A stretch of DNA of 64,000 nucleotides from the NCBI GenBank assembly GCA_030068145.1, contig JAPJBO010000231.1, forward strand, positions 186,001 through 250,000. The letters run 5' to 3'. The stretch is from Diplonema papillatum (taxonomy: Eukaryota; Euglenozoa; Diplonemea; Diplonemida; Diplonemidae). Positions within the stretch are counted from its first letter, which is position 1, and each line of letters begins with the position of its first letter. Below, in pieces: positions 1 to 11,044 of the stretch. Under the pieces are notes generated by a model. It made no database searches and was not told the origin of the DNA. It saw only the letters and a list, made by a program, of their open reading frames with translations. The position numbers and the translations under genes are program-made.

Positions 1-2500
1 CTTTTGTCCGTTTTTGCTAAAACGTTTGCGGACTGAAGTTGCTGCTTCTAGATGCGCACGTCGTCGCACCGAAGGATACAGGCAGGTTTTGAGCGAACGT
101 ATTGGCGTGTGTGCATCGCAGCCACATGCATTCGAAGCCAGCTTGGCCGCTCCACTGCAACGTTTCGACGTTACCGGCATGCACGTAAGTAGATGTGCAA
201 CCTTTCGTCAGCAACAACAAAGCATCGCGGAACCATACCAACCACTGTGCTGTGGTCAACATACAATATCGCAGAACCATGCATCGCAAAGCTGATTTAA
301 AGTGATGAACCGGCTCCAAGCCATTTGTCTCGAGTCCGCCAATCAAACAAACTGTACCAACCAGAGGAAACTAACCCGGCCGAACGAGAGGAGGTAACTG
401 AACTTCCGGGAAGCCCCGTATTCCGGAGGCGTACCCGGGCATGGGTCAGCGTGTCTGCAAGTATGCCGGTTGCGGTCATTGGCCGCATTTCTGAGCTGGA
501 TAAATTGTGACCGCAACCTGTGAGAGTAGGCTGCCCGTATAAACCCTGACAAGGAAGGGGTGCAGTACTAGGACCACCAGCTGTGCCCGATCAGGACAGC
601 CTTCGTCAAACTCGCTGAAGAGCGCAATTATAGAGCGACAACCCTCTCTCCTTTCTTCTCCCTCTCCCTGACGGGACTCCGATCAGTTCCGGAAAAGGGG
701 GTTACGCCCCAGCACTTAGCAAACCTGCAACAGAAAGAACGAAGGACTCTAGTACTCCATGGGTTCTGACTTGCGGAGTCTTGTATTCGCTTTTCTCCTT
801 GTCAGGAAGAACTGAATGCAGTGTTTTGTCTAAGCTTTAAACTAAATTTCCCTCCCACGACTGCGCAGGGCCCTTTGGGCGGGACGCTGAGCAAGCTTCG
901 CCGGAGCAGCCATACCCTCGTGGTTTCTTCTTTGTGCCCATGGGTTTCTTCTGCTGAAAAAGCGCCTGCTTTATAGGTAAGACCTTAGGAGGACACATCC
1001 GGTTTCACGACGGAGTGTGAAATCACCCGACACGAGGAACACCCTCCCCCTCCCTACTCCGCCTCCAGCGTCAACGATCAGCCGGAGTCCTAAACTACCG
1101 CTGTAAACCTCGGAGTATGCCAACGCTAGCGATAGCCTTTCAACAAGTGACTTATTGGAAGTATCTTCCGGGCTGACTTGGCACTGCGATGCATTTGCGG
1201 GTGCAGAATTCCTACCTCGAGGCCTTGCGTTTTTGCTACAAAGCGTTGCGACATGCACTTTCAGCGGGCGCGCAGAAGTACGGAGATACAATCGAAGAAA
1301 CAAAAGACACTGCCGACAGGCGCGGTGAGCCAATACAACCGAGGTTGAAACAATCCAAGACGACGAAAGGTGTCCTCAGATGCGTGCCTCGCACATTCTC
1401 TCTCTCCCGCCCTCCCCGCCTCCGTAGGGTGGGGGATCGTTGTTGCGGCATTTCCAATACCAGTCGGAAAAGCTCTAGCCTGGCGACGCATTTATCGCGC
1501 CACACGCTCAATGACGTTGTCTTGACTGAAGCAGTTGCTCGCCCTTCTGGCAGCTGCAGCCGGCGACACATCGCAAGAACAGATATGAATGTCGTTGCAA
1601 ACGGTGTTCCGCATGTTTGTCAGACGATTCTCTACCTGCGATCCCTATCCTTTTTTACTTACTGACGAACGAACCTCATGTTTTGACTAGGGTGCGACTA
1701 CAATGTGAAATACGGGAACCGGCCAATCTGAAAGAAATTGAGGGTGTGAAGCCCCGTCTTGGTCCCTTGGCAGGCACACCAGAACTGCCAAGGGGCGCAC
1801 CAGAGGGTTGCGCGCTGGGAGAAGGTTGATTACAGACCAGGTGCACATATGGCACGAAAACAACCTGAGCTTCTGCACCAGCGGCTGGGTACATTCTCCC
1901 ACAGTAGGTGGCATTGAGTGTTCTCTTTCCCTTTTTAAGAAGACTTTGTGTGTGTTTCGGGCTCCACGAAGCATATTGCTAGAAAGAATGCCTGCTCTAC
2001 GACCACCGACCGCCGTTGCCATTTTGCAGGAGAATATTATGAATAAAACCGAGCCTTGCTCCCCATTTCCGGCGCACTATCTTTGCATGGAGACGAGGAC
2101 CATTAGCATTTCGACTAGCCCTGCATCATAGGCGGCGGATGAGTGAGCCCCAGGGGTGGTGTCTTGCGTGCGCAAAGTCGGGCGGGGCAGCAGCCAGACA
2201 GACGGGTTCAAACGTTTCGGGCACAAGCGGCACCACTACACCAACATGCATGACTCAACCAGCACTGCAGCTCAAGCAACCCAACACTACCTAGTCACTT
2301 CTACCGTTGCTCCATCAATACCCGCGTCTGGACAGCGTTTGTGGCTCGTAGGTCACAAACTGGGGGAAACCAAGTCATTTTCCCGGTCGGTTCGGCCACG
2401 GAGAAGCTGCAAATGAGGGAGACTGGCGGATTGGGCCCACCATTTGGCGTCTGCCGGTTCCTTCGTGCGCTTCGGATGGCGGCGTCGACAAGGTCTTCAT
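1..2500. other. Intergenic region, no supportable gene
   Basis: Short open frames occur on both strands (for example 1189-1665 on +), but none shows a recognisable domain, an internal repeat or a credible splice structure. Bases 823-856 hold a diverged copy of a ~35-bp dispersed repeat that also appears near 30691 and 42065. I see no RNA gene here. Confidence 0.4.
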
Positions 2501-2600
2501 CGGCGCTTGCACGTTCACCATGCATCCTGCGCTTCACAGAACACGGCGACGCCATCCCTCAATGCGTGGTGAGCCTCGCAGCAATGCGCTACCGACTTCT

Positions 2601-2888
2601 CCCGACGACTGCACCCATCGCATTCCACCATCTGTAGATGCGCACGCTTGGCATGCCCATCTCCATAGCCGTAGAGCTTCGCCGCCAACGACGCCTTTTC
2701 GTTGTTGTAGTCTTCGAATGAATGGGTGGCTTCGACGGAAACTCCCCCGACGACTGCACCCATTGCATTCCACCATCTGTAGATGCGCACGCTTGGCATG
2801 CCCATCTCCATGCCGTAGGGCTTCGCCGCCAACGACGCCTTTTCGTTGTTGTAGTCTTCGAATGAATGGGTGGCTTCGACGGAAACGT
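2601..2888. repeat. Tandem duplication, two units of about 145 bp
   Basis: The segment from 2601 is repeated from 2746 with only a few differences (for example a one-base indel near 2669/2813). Both units share the run CATCTGTAGATGCGCACGCT and end in a GGCTTCGACGGAAAC block. The overlapping frames on both strands, which show the same peptide twice, are explained by the duplication and do not need a gene. Confidence 0.9.
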
Positions 2889-3045
2889 GACGCCGCAGCT
2901 TTTTCAGGTCTTCCAGTTGTTGATGCACTCACTGGTGGACGAGAACAGGGCGCCCAACAACATTCAGTTGTAATTTTGATGCATTAGTGTGTGGGCCTTT
3001 GAAGCGTGGATGATGCCTCGCGCTGCTCCCCTTGATTTTCCTGGC

Positions 3046-4440
3046 TCATGCCAAAGCGCCGCCGCCCGGGTTAAGGGGTTGCGGCATCGTGGGTGTCCTT
3101 CCATGCGTTGCGGTCCGGCCGCGTTGATGGTCTGGCTGGCCGTCGGCCGTTGCGGCTCCCACCCCCACGGATATGTCGACATGAGCTCCTTGCGCCGGCA
3201 GTCCTGCGAGGATCCCGTCGGCCCGCTGCCTCCCGAGCAGGATCTCGACGCACATCAGCTGCATCCCGCCGCCAGCTCCGTGCATTCGTCGAAGTCGAGA
3301 CCCATCGCGTCCTTGGGCATGACGCCGCATAGAGCCATGCACGGCTTCATCTCGGGCCGCCGAGCGAGCACACTCGGATACGCGCCGCGCACGTCGCTCC
3401 ACTTGACGCAGTCCCACCACATGTGTTGTTCGTCCTCCGGGACATCCGCGTCGCAGAATCTGCAGGTTGCTTGCTCCCATCGCTTGCCGGTGTGTACCGC
3501 GTTGGCAATGACAGCTCTGACCAGGCCCTGCTGGTAGCCGGTGATGGCGCCCTTCTCCAGCAGGTCTCGCGTGGCGCCCCCGTCGATGCCGTCCTCGATG
3601 CCGAGGGGGGATGCCCTCGTCTTGACCACGTCCTTGTAGCGCATCGTCCGGCTGGCCTCCCGCAGCTCGTGCTGGAAGTTGTGCCGAGCGGTACGCTGCC
3701 TCTCCTCTTTCGTCAGCGGCTCTACGTTCTGCACCACCGTCCATTCGCGCCGCCGGCCCGTTCCTTCCTGCAGAATGTCGAATCTGGGCCACGTCCATCC
3801 GATGTCCGTGATCGCTTGCTCGAGCAGGAACACTGACCCCTCCTTGCTTCGCCCCGGTGCCTCTGGAGCGCTGGGGGGCCGGTCCCGCCTTGCTTGCCGC
3901 GCTGCTCGGATGGCAACAACCAGCGGCGCCAAGTGCGACTTCACCATTGTTGCCCTGCCTGTGAGCGTTCCCGGAGCGTCTGCGTTCGTGGCGTAAAAGA
4001 ACGACTTCCCGGCGTTGACGCCCCCATCGGTCGCGTTGGCAAAGTCCGTCGTGACTTCGGCCACGGCCTTGAGCCCCCTGAGGGACTCCGACATCGCATG
4101 AATGTCGTCCAGGTACGCCATCGCCTGGGCCGGTGTTGTCAACGCCCCCACGGCCCGCACCCAGACCGCGATGAGCGCGTTTAGGAACAGCACGCTGAGG
4201 GGACACCCTTGTAAGATGCCATTCGTCGCAACAACGAGACAAGAAAGACTCCCCGACTGCCCGCGCCGTCTTGAAGTGGCGCTGCATGCTTCCGTACACC
4301 GCCTTCATCGCCCTCAGTACCCCCGGGTCCAGCCCCATCACCTCCTTCAAACGGAACATGTCTCGTGCGGCAGCTGGTCGAAGATGAAGTCGACCGAGAG
4401 ACCAAACTTTAACAAACTTTGTTGCATTAGTGTGATTGTC
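3046..4440 (-). mobile_element. Non-LTR retrotransposon (LINE) fragment, RT C-terminal half
   Basis: Read on the minus strand, bases ~4230-3255 encode the distal part of a LINE reverse transcriptase. It has QGCPLSVLFLNALI (RT motif of the B/finger region, near 4215-4180), then the catalytic box AYLDDIHAM (YxDD-type, near 4115), then NAGKSFFYATN (thumb-side GKS/GKT-like motif, near 4010). After ~200 residues comes a zinc-binding CRFCDADVPEDEQHMWWDC knuckle (C-x2-C-x8-H-x4-C, near 3465-3410), typical of LINE C-termini. The finger region upstream is in a different frame (4300-4200), so at least one frameshift separates it, and endonuclease and 5' parts are absent. It is therefore a decayed, 5'-incomplete copy. 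The host genes around it run the other way. Confidence 0.8.
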
Positions 4441-4472
4441 ATGCCTTCGACTACCCCCTGAGCAACGCACTA
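4424..4472 (-). repeat. Short dispersed repeat shared with eIF3a intron 1
   Basis: On the minus strand this stretch reads GCGTTGCTCAGGGGGTAGTC followed by a variant of GACAATCACACTAATGCAAC. Nearly the same ~47 bp occurs on the plus strand at 25028-25075 inside the first intron of the eIF3a gene. Here it sits at the upstream edge of the LINE fragment. It may be a very short mobile fragment or a LINE-derived end; the sequence alone does not decide. Confidence 0.6.
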
Positions 4473-4486
4473 TGCACACTCCGTGT

Positions 4487-4777
4487 CTACGTTACAGCAG
4501 ATGGAATGCGTTTGTTGCGCCGCCGCGGGGGTGGCCTGCGAGTGGGTGTCGTTGTGGCCTCCCGGCTGCAGCCATCGTCGGATGACGCCTCGCTCGTTTC
4601 TTCGCGTTTGCGTCGGTTCGCGCGCCGGGTGGACGCTGCCGGGGACTGCGTTGCATCGGGTGGCGTTCGCCGGGCGGGATGCTGGCCCGGAGTTGCGGCG
4701 TCGTCGGTAGAGTGCGCCGGCGCCGCCGCGCTGGGGGGGTAAGGGTCCTCCGCAGCACGTCGCCGCAGCGGCGCCAC
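4487..4777 (-). pseudogene. Arg/Pro-rich open frame, possible LINE 5' ORF remnant
   Basis: This 96-codon minus-strand frame is rich in Arg, Pro, Ala and Thr and ends just before the short repeat and the LINE RT fragment on the same strand. Several frames are open at once because the stretch is GC-rich, so the frame may be accidental. Its position upstream of the RT suggests an ORF1 or N-terminal remnant, but there is no motif to support that. Confidence 0.25.
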
Positions 4778-4974
4778 GCGATCGATCGTTGGTGAGTCTA
4801 CGAGCGGAGCCGGAGGACTCCATTCAGTTGTTCAAAGGAAGACACACACTTGCAGCACTGAGTTCTAAGACGCTTTTCCAACCCCCATCCTCAGTCGAAG
4901 TACTTGTTCAGGTAGGGAGCCCTCGGGGAAAGAAGAAATAAAGAAGAAAGAGGCATCAAGGAAAGGGAAATAAA

Positions 4975-6192
4975 ATGACCGACACCGAGGAAGCGAAGAA
5001 GGAAGAAGCACCGACCGGGGACGAGAAGAAGGAGGAGACGGAAGCGGAGGTAAAGAAAGAAGAACCGGAGAAGGAGAAAAAAGAAGCCGAGGGAGAAGAA
5101 AGCAAAGATGAAAAGGATGGTAAGTCCGAGAAGAAAGACGCGGAGGATACGGTCGTGCACCGGGTACTGAACCTGAAGGACGAAGATGACCTGAAAATTG
5201 CAGCCGCCGACGTTGCGCGGGAATACAAGGAAGCCGCCACTTCAGGCCCGACTCCCGACGTCAAAACAGACGGGTCCTATGCAATCGGCACCCGTGTCGA
5301 AATTGCGAAGCCGGGATCCCGGTTCAACGATCAAACGATGAAGGACAGTCTCTCCGAACATGACTACTCGTGGATCAACCGCCCGCTTAAAGAAAAGGAA
5401 CAGGGCGTTGTCTGCGCACTGACGGACCACCCCACAAAACCGCAATTGAAGGTTCATGTCATCAAACTCGACTCCGCCCGGCCAGACCAGGCGCACTGTG
5501 TTCTTTTCCATCCAGACGGGCTGACTCCTTCTCTGTGGAAGGGTCAGATGGTCTACGTTACCAGAGACGGCTCCAGATACACCCCCGAAGAAGGTTTTGC
5601 AGAGTTGTTCCCAAGCATCGCAGAAAACCAGTGGTTCCCGGTAGAACGCTCGTTGGCAAACAAACACGCGCGGGTTATCAGTGTGTTTCAACACCATACC
5701 CGGTCTGAAGTGCAGGTATACCTCATCAAAATTGACGGCGAGGTCCCGCCGAAGGTGAAGAGAGAACCGACGAAGGAAGACGATGACAAAACGGACGCCG
5801 AGAAAAGGGAGGAAGAGGCGAAGGCAAACGCGCCGATCTCGATGTTTGCGGTGATGCAGGGCACTGGGCTGCGGGATTTGAAGCTGCTCCCAGCGCACCT
5901 CAGACCGCGGCCGAAGTACGATGACGCAGTGCGTGCGAGACGCACTGACGATCGATCCTCTGACCGTCGTGCACCTGCGCGCCATGAATCGCGCGAAGCA
6001 CGCCCCGACCCCCGCGACGATCGTGCCTCGCGACGAGACAGACCGGTTTGCGCTTTCATACACCTGAATGACACCTCAACACAAGATAAGTTGTCGACAA
6101 CGAACAAGTCAAATCTTAAGACAAAGCTACGCATTTCTTTCCTTTGCACGCCTTTGGCTTGCACTCAGGCACGGCAAGTGCAAATCTTGTAA
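4975..6192 (+). CDS. Charged protein of unknown function, about 405 aa
   Basis: The start is the first ATG after an A/G-rich leader (AAATAAAATGACC). Residues 1-60 are almost all Lys/Glu/Asp, then a well-ordered middle (about residues 65-300) carries motifs such as SYAIGTRVEIAKPGSRFND and, further on, ARVISVFQHHTRSEVQVYLI, followed by a second Lys/Glu linker and an Arg/Asp-rich stretch (RTDDRSSDRRAPARHESREA). The alternation of charged tails and a beta-rich core would suit a nucleic-acid or chromatin-associated protein, but I do not recognise the family. Codon character weakens after about 6045, so the real 3' end may differ: an intron starting at GTTTGCG near 6047 is possible. The large minus-strand frame opposite it is a shadow. 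Confidence 0.7.
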   Translation: MTDTEEAKKEEAPTGDEKKEETEAEVKKEEPEKEKKEAEGEESKDEKDGKSEKKDAEDTVVHRVLNLKDEDDLKIAAADVAREYKEAATSGPTPDVKTDGSYAIGTRVEIAKPGSRFNDQTMKDSLSEHDYSWINRPLKEKEQGVVCALTDHPTKPQLKVHVIKLDSARPDQAHCVLFHPDGLTPSLWKGQMVYVTRDGSRYTPEEGFAELFPSIAENQWFPVERSLANKHARVISVFQHHTRSEVQVYLIKIDGEVPPKVKREPTKEDDDKTDAEKREEEAKANAPISMFAVMQGTGLRDLKLLPAHLRPRPKYDDAVRARRTDDRSSDRRAPARHESREARPDPRDDRASRRDRPVCAFIHLNDTSTQDKLSTTNKSNLKTKLRISFLCTPLACTQARQVQIL

Positions 6193-6406
6193 ACGTCTGT
6201 TTTACCAGGTTTGCCCTTGCGCTATGAAAAAAGCCGGCCATAAATGACAAAGAACGTCAAAAGCTTCTCGAAAAAACACCCGGCTAGCTGAGTACTCAAC
6301 CAAATATCTGGAGTACAACGTGAAGGTGGAAGAAACGATGCCACAACCGGAAACATATGCTACAGAGGACGTGTTGCAGACCGTCCGCGAGTCCTGACAC
6401 ATTGAA

Positions 6407-7140
6407 AGTACGTGCGCTCGGCTAAGGCCGGCGCGTGGCGAGACTGGAGGCAGCAGTTAAAGTTCGGGGAACAGCAAAGTTCTGGTGAAGCAAAGTTCTG
6501 GTGAAGCTAAGTTCGGGCGAAACAAAGTTCGGGCGAAGCAAAAACCGGATGAAGCTAAGTTCGGGCGAAACAAAGTCCGGGCGAAGCTAATTTCTGGGTG
6601 AAGCAAAGTTCTGGTGAAGCAAAGTTCGGGTGAAGCAAAGTTCTGGTGAAGCAAAGTTCGGGCGAAGCTGAGTTCTGGTGAAGCAAAGCTCGGGCGAAGA
6701 TAAGTTCTGGGTGAAGCAAAGTTCGGGCGAAGCTAAGTTCGGGTTCTGGTGGCAAGTTCGGCGCCAGTACCGGGGGGGAGACCCCCCTGCCCCCCCCCCC
6801 CAACTCCGTTTCCCGTGGTGACCCAAAAATACCGCGAGAGTACTGAGAAAATCCGCAAAAACGCAGATTTCGGGCACATTGGACCCGGAAATGCAACAAA
6901 ACCTCGAAACAATCGTCGACCGGAAAAGTGTCATGGGCGGGGTCCGAACCCGGGCCCACCGGCCTGAAGGCCGACGCCCGGTCACTGTGCCACCCGCATA
7001 CCTTTTGGACGGGAAAAAAAAAAAGCTAGCACGGCGCTTTCCAAAAAACAATACACTTTTGCACAATAAAAGCCGGGTTGGCTCGAATAGAGGCTATTCA
7101 CATTGCATGTTCATAGGACCTCCAGTCTCGAAAAACTCTC
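6407..7140 (-). mobile_element. Composite tRNA-headed, minisatellite-tailed repeat, copy A
   Basis: In reverse orientation this copy starts with the shared 5' block (TTCGAGACTGGAGG, near 7133-7120, then the GAATAGCCTCTATTCGAGCC block). It carries a tRNA-like head with an A-box-like TGGCACAGTGACCGG (6993-6979) and B-box-like GGTTCGGACCC (6950-6940). The body is followed by GGCGCCGAACTTGCCACC (near 6765-6748) and an array of a 16-bp unit (6745-6457). It ends with CTGCCTCCAGTCTCGCC and ~30 bp also found at the end of copy D (52215-52252). CGAGACTGGAGG near one end and its complement near the other form a 12-bp subterminal inverted repeat. It has no coding capacity, so it is non-autonomous and SINE- or MITE-like. 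Confidence 0.75.
6457..6745 (-). repeat. 16-bp minisatellite array of copy A
   Basis: About 17 tandem units of a 16-bp motif, on the minus strand of the form CGAACTTTGCTTCACC with variation at three positions (C/A at 1, T/A at 8, A/G at 14). Long open frames run through it only because 48 bp (three units) lacks stops; they are not genes. Confidence 0.9.
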
Positions 7141-10100
7141 AAAGTAGCGGTGGTTGCTGCAAGCCAGCAGGAACTCGTTTACTGAATGTGAGGTTCAGGC
7201 TAGGCGTCAGGTTCGGCGCATCTACGTCCTACAAAAACGTGGTGCTCAGGCGAAGGAAGCTTTGAGAAACTAGGATTGGCTGACAATCCTCGGTGGTACT
7301 AGAATGCAGGCAGCTATGTGAGTTGATTCACTCCTTCGGCGAGGTCTGAACCTGTCAGTTCACCGAACCAGAACCCGTAGGGGAAGTATCGGGGGTGCTT
7401 CAGTACGAAGATCTTGTGATGAACAACATCACAAAGGTCTGCTCCTCTGTTGAATGTCGATCTTGCCGAATTGAAGCACGGGACCTCGGTCGTTGTGAAG
7501 CAGACTCAGCAGTGGCGCCAAGAAACACTCATTTTCTGCATCCTGTTTCATCTCCAATACAAATGCTCGTACAAGGCACTTCAAATGGTGCAAATCACTA
7601 TCGAACCGACCAGTGCGCAGAGCAAGCGGTTCACTGTATATTGACCTGTTCGCGAATTGTCTGCAGCGAATTTTCGCACCGAGACAAGTGCTTGGCTCGT
7701 CATCAGACACGCAAACTCGCCGTCAGCTCTGTGAAGCAACAAGAACCACAGGCGCCCCATCGTCCTTCCACCACAGTCTGTTGCCCGAAGTGGCCGATAA
7801 AAATTAGACTGGGGTGTCCTAACTCACCTTTTGAGATGTTGAGGTCCACACGGAGAAGCACCAGTAAAAACTTTAACTCTTCACTCAGTCTGACAGATGA
7901 GACCCTTTTATCTCTTGTTTCAGGAAGTTTCTCGGGGGGAAGCTTCTTCGGTCACCCTTTCTCCCGGAATTGTTGCCCGAGTGTCAGAAAAGCACTCTTG
8001 TTTCCCAGTACGAAAGCGTTGCTTTCTTGTCCCGTAAAGTGCGCCCCTTGTATTTGACCGGGAATACTGAACAGGCTCGGTAATAAAATCATTTTGTCGC
8101 AAGAACTTGCACACAATAGGAGCCGCGGACACGCCGACCCCGCGACGACAGCAGCGAACGCGAATCCGCTGCCAAATACCGCCCCGTGGACACAGAAAAA
8201 AGTGGAAAGGTCTGGTTTCTTCCTTCGACTTCGGTGTATAGCCGAGTGTGCCGGTGTTTCATCGCTACCACCTCAAACACGGGAAGGAAAATACTTACTC
8301 GAGTTCAGGCCTATGTTTGTTTGTAAATGCCGGCGAAGAATTAACTGATCGTGAATGAATGTTTTTAGATAATCTTCTCAAGTCGTCGGAAGCGCGAAAT
8401 GAAGAACCACAAAACAAGCAAAACAAGTAGCTCAGATGGTGTGATCCAGACCCCGGTAGAAAGTCGGTAAGAAGTCGCCAACAACCCGGCAGAACTCAGG
8501 GTGGGGTCCATTCTTTTTACCAAACATAAAATGTTGCAGGAAATGATAAGCTCGTCGCCGCAAACCGTGGCGTTTTCACTTGCGTCCTGAATCCAGCTCA
8601 GGCACTGCGTTCAACTCTCTTCCCATCATCATCATCATCATTAGTTTTGTATCAGCCGCGGTTGTGCGAGCGACGAGCTCTTATTTTTACCATTCCTGCA
8701 GGAACTCTCAGAACTACTCCGGGTTTTGAGGAGCATCCCAGGGTGGCTTGTAACCTGCTCAGTATTTTCTCCCCTCTCCCCGGAGGCAAAAAGGTGGGAC
8801 TTCAGGACCTCCGATTATACAAAAAGAGAGGAATATGAGACGATGCCAGGGGGTTTGGGCAGAAAAATTCTGGCAAGTACGATGCTGTGCATGTGGGGTG
8901 TGTGACGTCTGAGGCGAAACGGGGTTCTATGCTCAAAAGAAGGGCCCCCCACTCAGCCTCAGAATACGGGTTCTGGGGTACAGCATCACAATAACCCGCG
9001 GCGTTGTCAGTTTGTGTCACTATACCCCAAACCCAGTATTGGTCGAGAAATGTTTGAGTGAGTCACTATTCTGACTTTGTGGAGAAGACGTTTTTAGGTC
9101 AGATCGTCGGCGACGTCAGCAACACAGAAGTTTCTGTGAACGGGCGAGGTGCGGCCACAACTGACTTTATTGTCAGCCTCAGCCGATGTTTTGACGAAAC
9201 GCATTCCGTGTCACGTGGATTCTGTTGACCTGCGGGCTAGCAGCTCGAAAGGGACCCCGAAAGCTGCGAAGAGGGCCCCGTTCGGTCCAGGACGCGACGA
9301 TGTTTCAGGAGTGTGCTCGCCGTTTGAGAAGCTGACGGAGATGACGACCGATGATGTCGATGTGGCAAGGAAGAGCGCTCGTGTGATGAGCGCGTTCACC
9401 GCCACTCGATAAAACGCGGGGCGGCACCGATCCTTGTCTAGAAGGTGTCCAGCGGGGGCAGTCCCAGCCACGTGTAGTTTCGAATTCGGCGACTAGTACC
9501 CGAACAAGGGTCAGTCAGGAGTGAGAGATGCTTGCGGGCCAAACTCTGTACGACTAGCATCTACCGGTTCTTGGGGAGACTCTGTAAACGAGTTCACCTC
9601 TGAACCGTGGATTTTCAAGCACGGAAAATGCGACTTGACGCTTAAGTTGCAGTCCCTGCTAAAGGCGAAAGGGCGAAAAGAACGACCGACTGCCTTGCTT
9701 GCAGAGGTTGATTGCGACACTGCAACTTGGGCAAAACCGCTTCTGTCGGAGCAGGCCCTTTCGCTAGGCTTGACATTATGTCCATCTTGGCCGAAGTCAA
9801 AGTTAGTGGCGACCACTGAAGAATCAGACAAAGGGCTGATTGGATGAGCTGAAGCAGCACGCTGCATATGCGAAGTGTTTCTACTAGGATTCTGAATAAT
9901 TGGCAGGCCACGACAGTAAAGCGGACACTCCAAGCGAGGTTTTGCGTTGAACTGCTGTTGACGACAGCGTTGCCGCAGACATGGCAATTGTGATGCGACA
10001 CGACCCGACACAAGCTGTGGGCAAACAAACACGACGAAGGCGCCAAAAGTGAGATGCACCCGCATTTCGGAGCATCAGGTGCGTGAGCCAGAACCACAGA

Positions 10101-11044
10101 TTTTTGCAAGCACCGATATAGTTTTGATTTCCCTTTCCTTCAGATCACGTAGTTGCCCGGGTATACCAGGATACCGGCGGGTGCATTTGAAAGTCGCACC
10201 AGGTAGCGAGCGTTCCAGGAGTACCAAGCCTGGTTGGATGAGGCAGGGTGGGGCTACACTCGATGCTCTGATGGAAAATGATGTGGTGTTCTTCGACACA
10301 CTGAACAACGATGGAAAGCGTACGCGATTATCATACATGATGACTGGCACTGATTCAGAACCCTGCCATGCAACCATATCAAAGTTCTCCAGGTCACTGT
10401 CGTCCGAGCCTGACAGCTCACGACGTCCGAACGGAAGCCAACTCTGTCATGCCTGTAGCTGCTGGATGCGGTTCACATTTCAGTTGAGGTTCTGCAGATA
10501 CCTCCAGAATAGCACGCCGGCCTAAGAAATGCCCCCATGAGGGATTTAAGGGATGGGTACCTGGTATACTACCCAATGTGCCCCCCCCGGGGGCATCTAT
10601 GGAGGCTTCCATACTACTTAACCCTCACGGCTCTCCTTTTCTCGGTGATTGACACCCGACCTCAGCACTGCATATCCAGGGAGTTTGAAGACTATTCTGT
10701 TGCCATATCGCGGCAGGTACTGCGTGAAGCGTCGACAAATGCCTGAAAGAGCTAGCAGCGACTCGGGAGCCGCCAAAAAAAAAAAGATGGACACCCCCCC
10801 TGGGTAAGAACCCGGCAAGAACCCGTCAGAAACCCGGCAGAACTTGGTTTGAATCACACCATCAGAAGCTGTTTCAAAAGTTGAGCGGTCCGTTGGTCTT
10901 AGCATTGCTTGCACCTGGAAGAAAACTTCGAGCCTTTTTCCGGACGCAAACAGCGTGTTTTTCCAACGAGTCAGATCAAAACCGCACCGTACGAGATCAG
11001 TTATTCACTTTCACGACGCATACACACAGGGCCACCGACGCGAG
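7141..11044. other. Intergenic region with weak repeats, no convincing gene
   Basis: No frame shows a recognisable domain. An 87-codon frame at 9149-9412 and a 220-codon frame at 7395-8057 lack supporting features. Two related ~85-bp segments lie in opposite orientation at 8436-8518 (+) and 10783-10866 (-). They share GATGGTGTGAT at one end and GGGG(TG)TCCAT plus a T-run at the other, suggesting a small dispersed repeat. A short ATC-type microsatellite sits near 8625-8641. Confidence 0.4.

Noticed and set aside
5242-6063. A 273-codon minus-strand gene
   Set aside because: It is the antisense of the 4975-6192 frame, with the charged-repeat bias explained by the plus-strand gene.
7395-8057. 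A 220-codon plus-strand gene
   Set aside because: No domain, no coherent composition and no splice support; several other frames are open in the same stretch.
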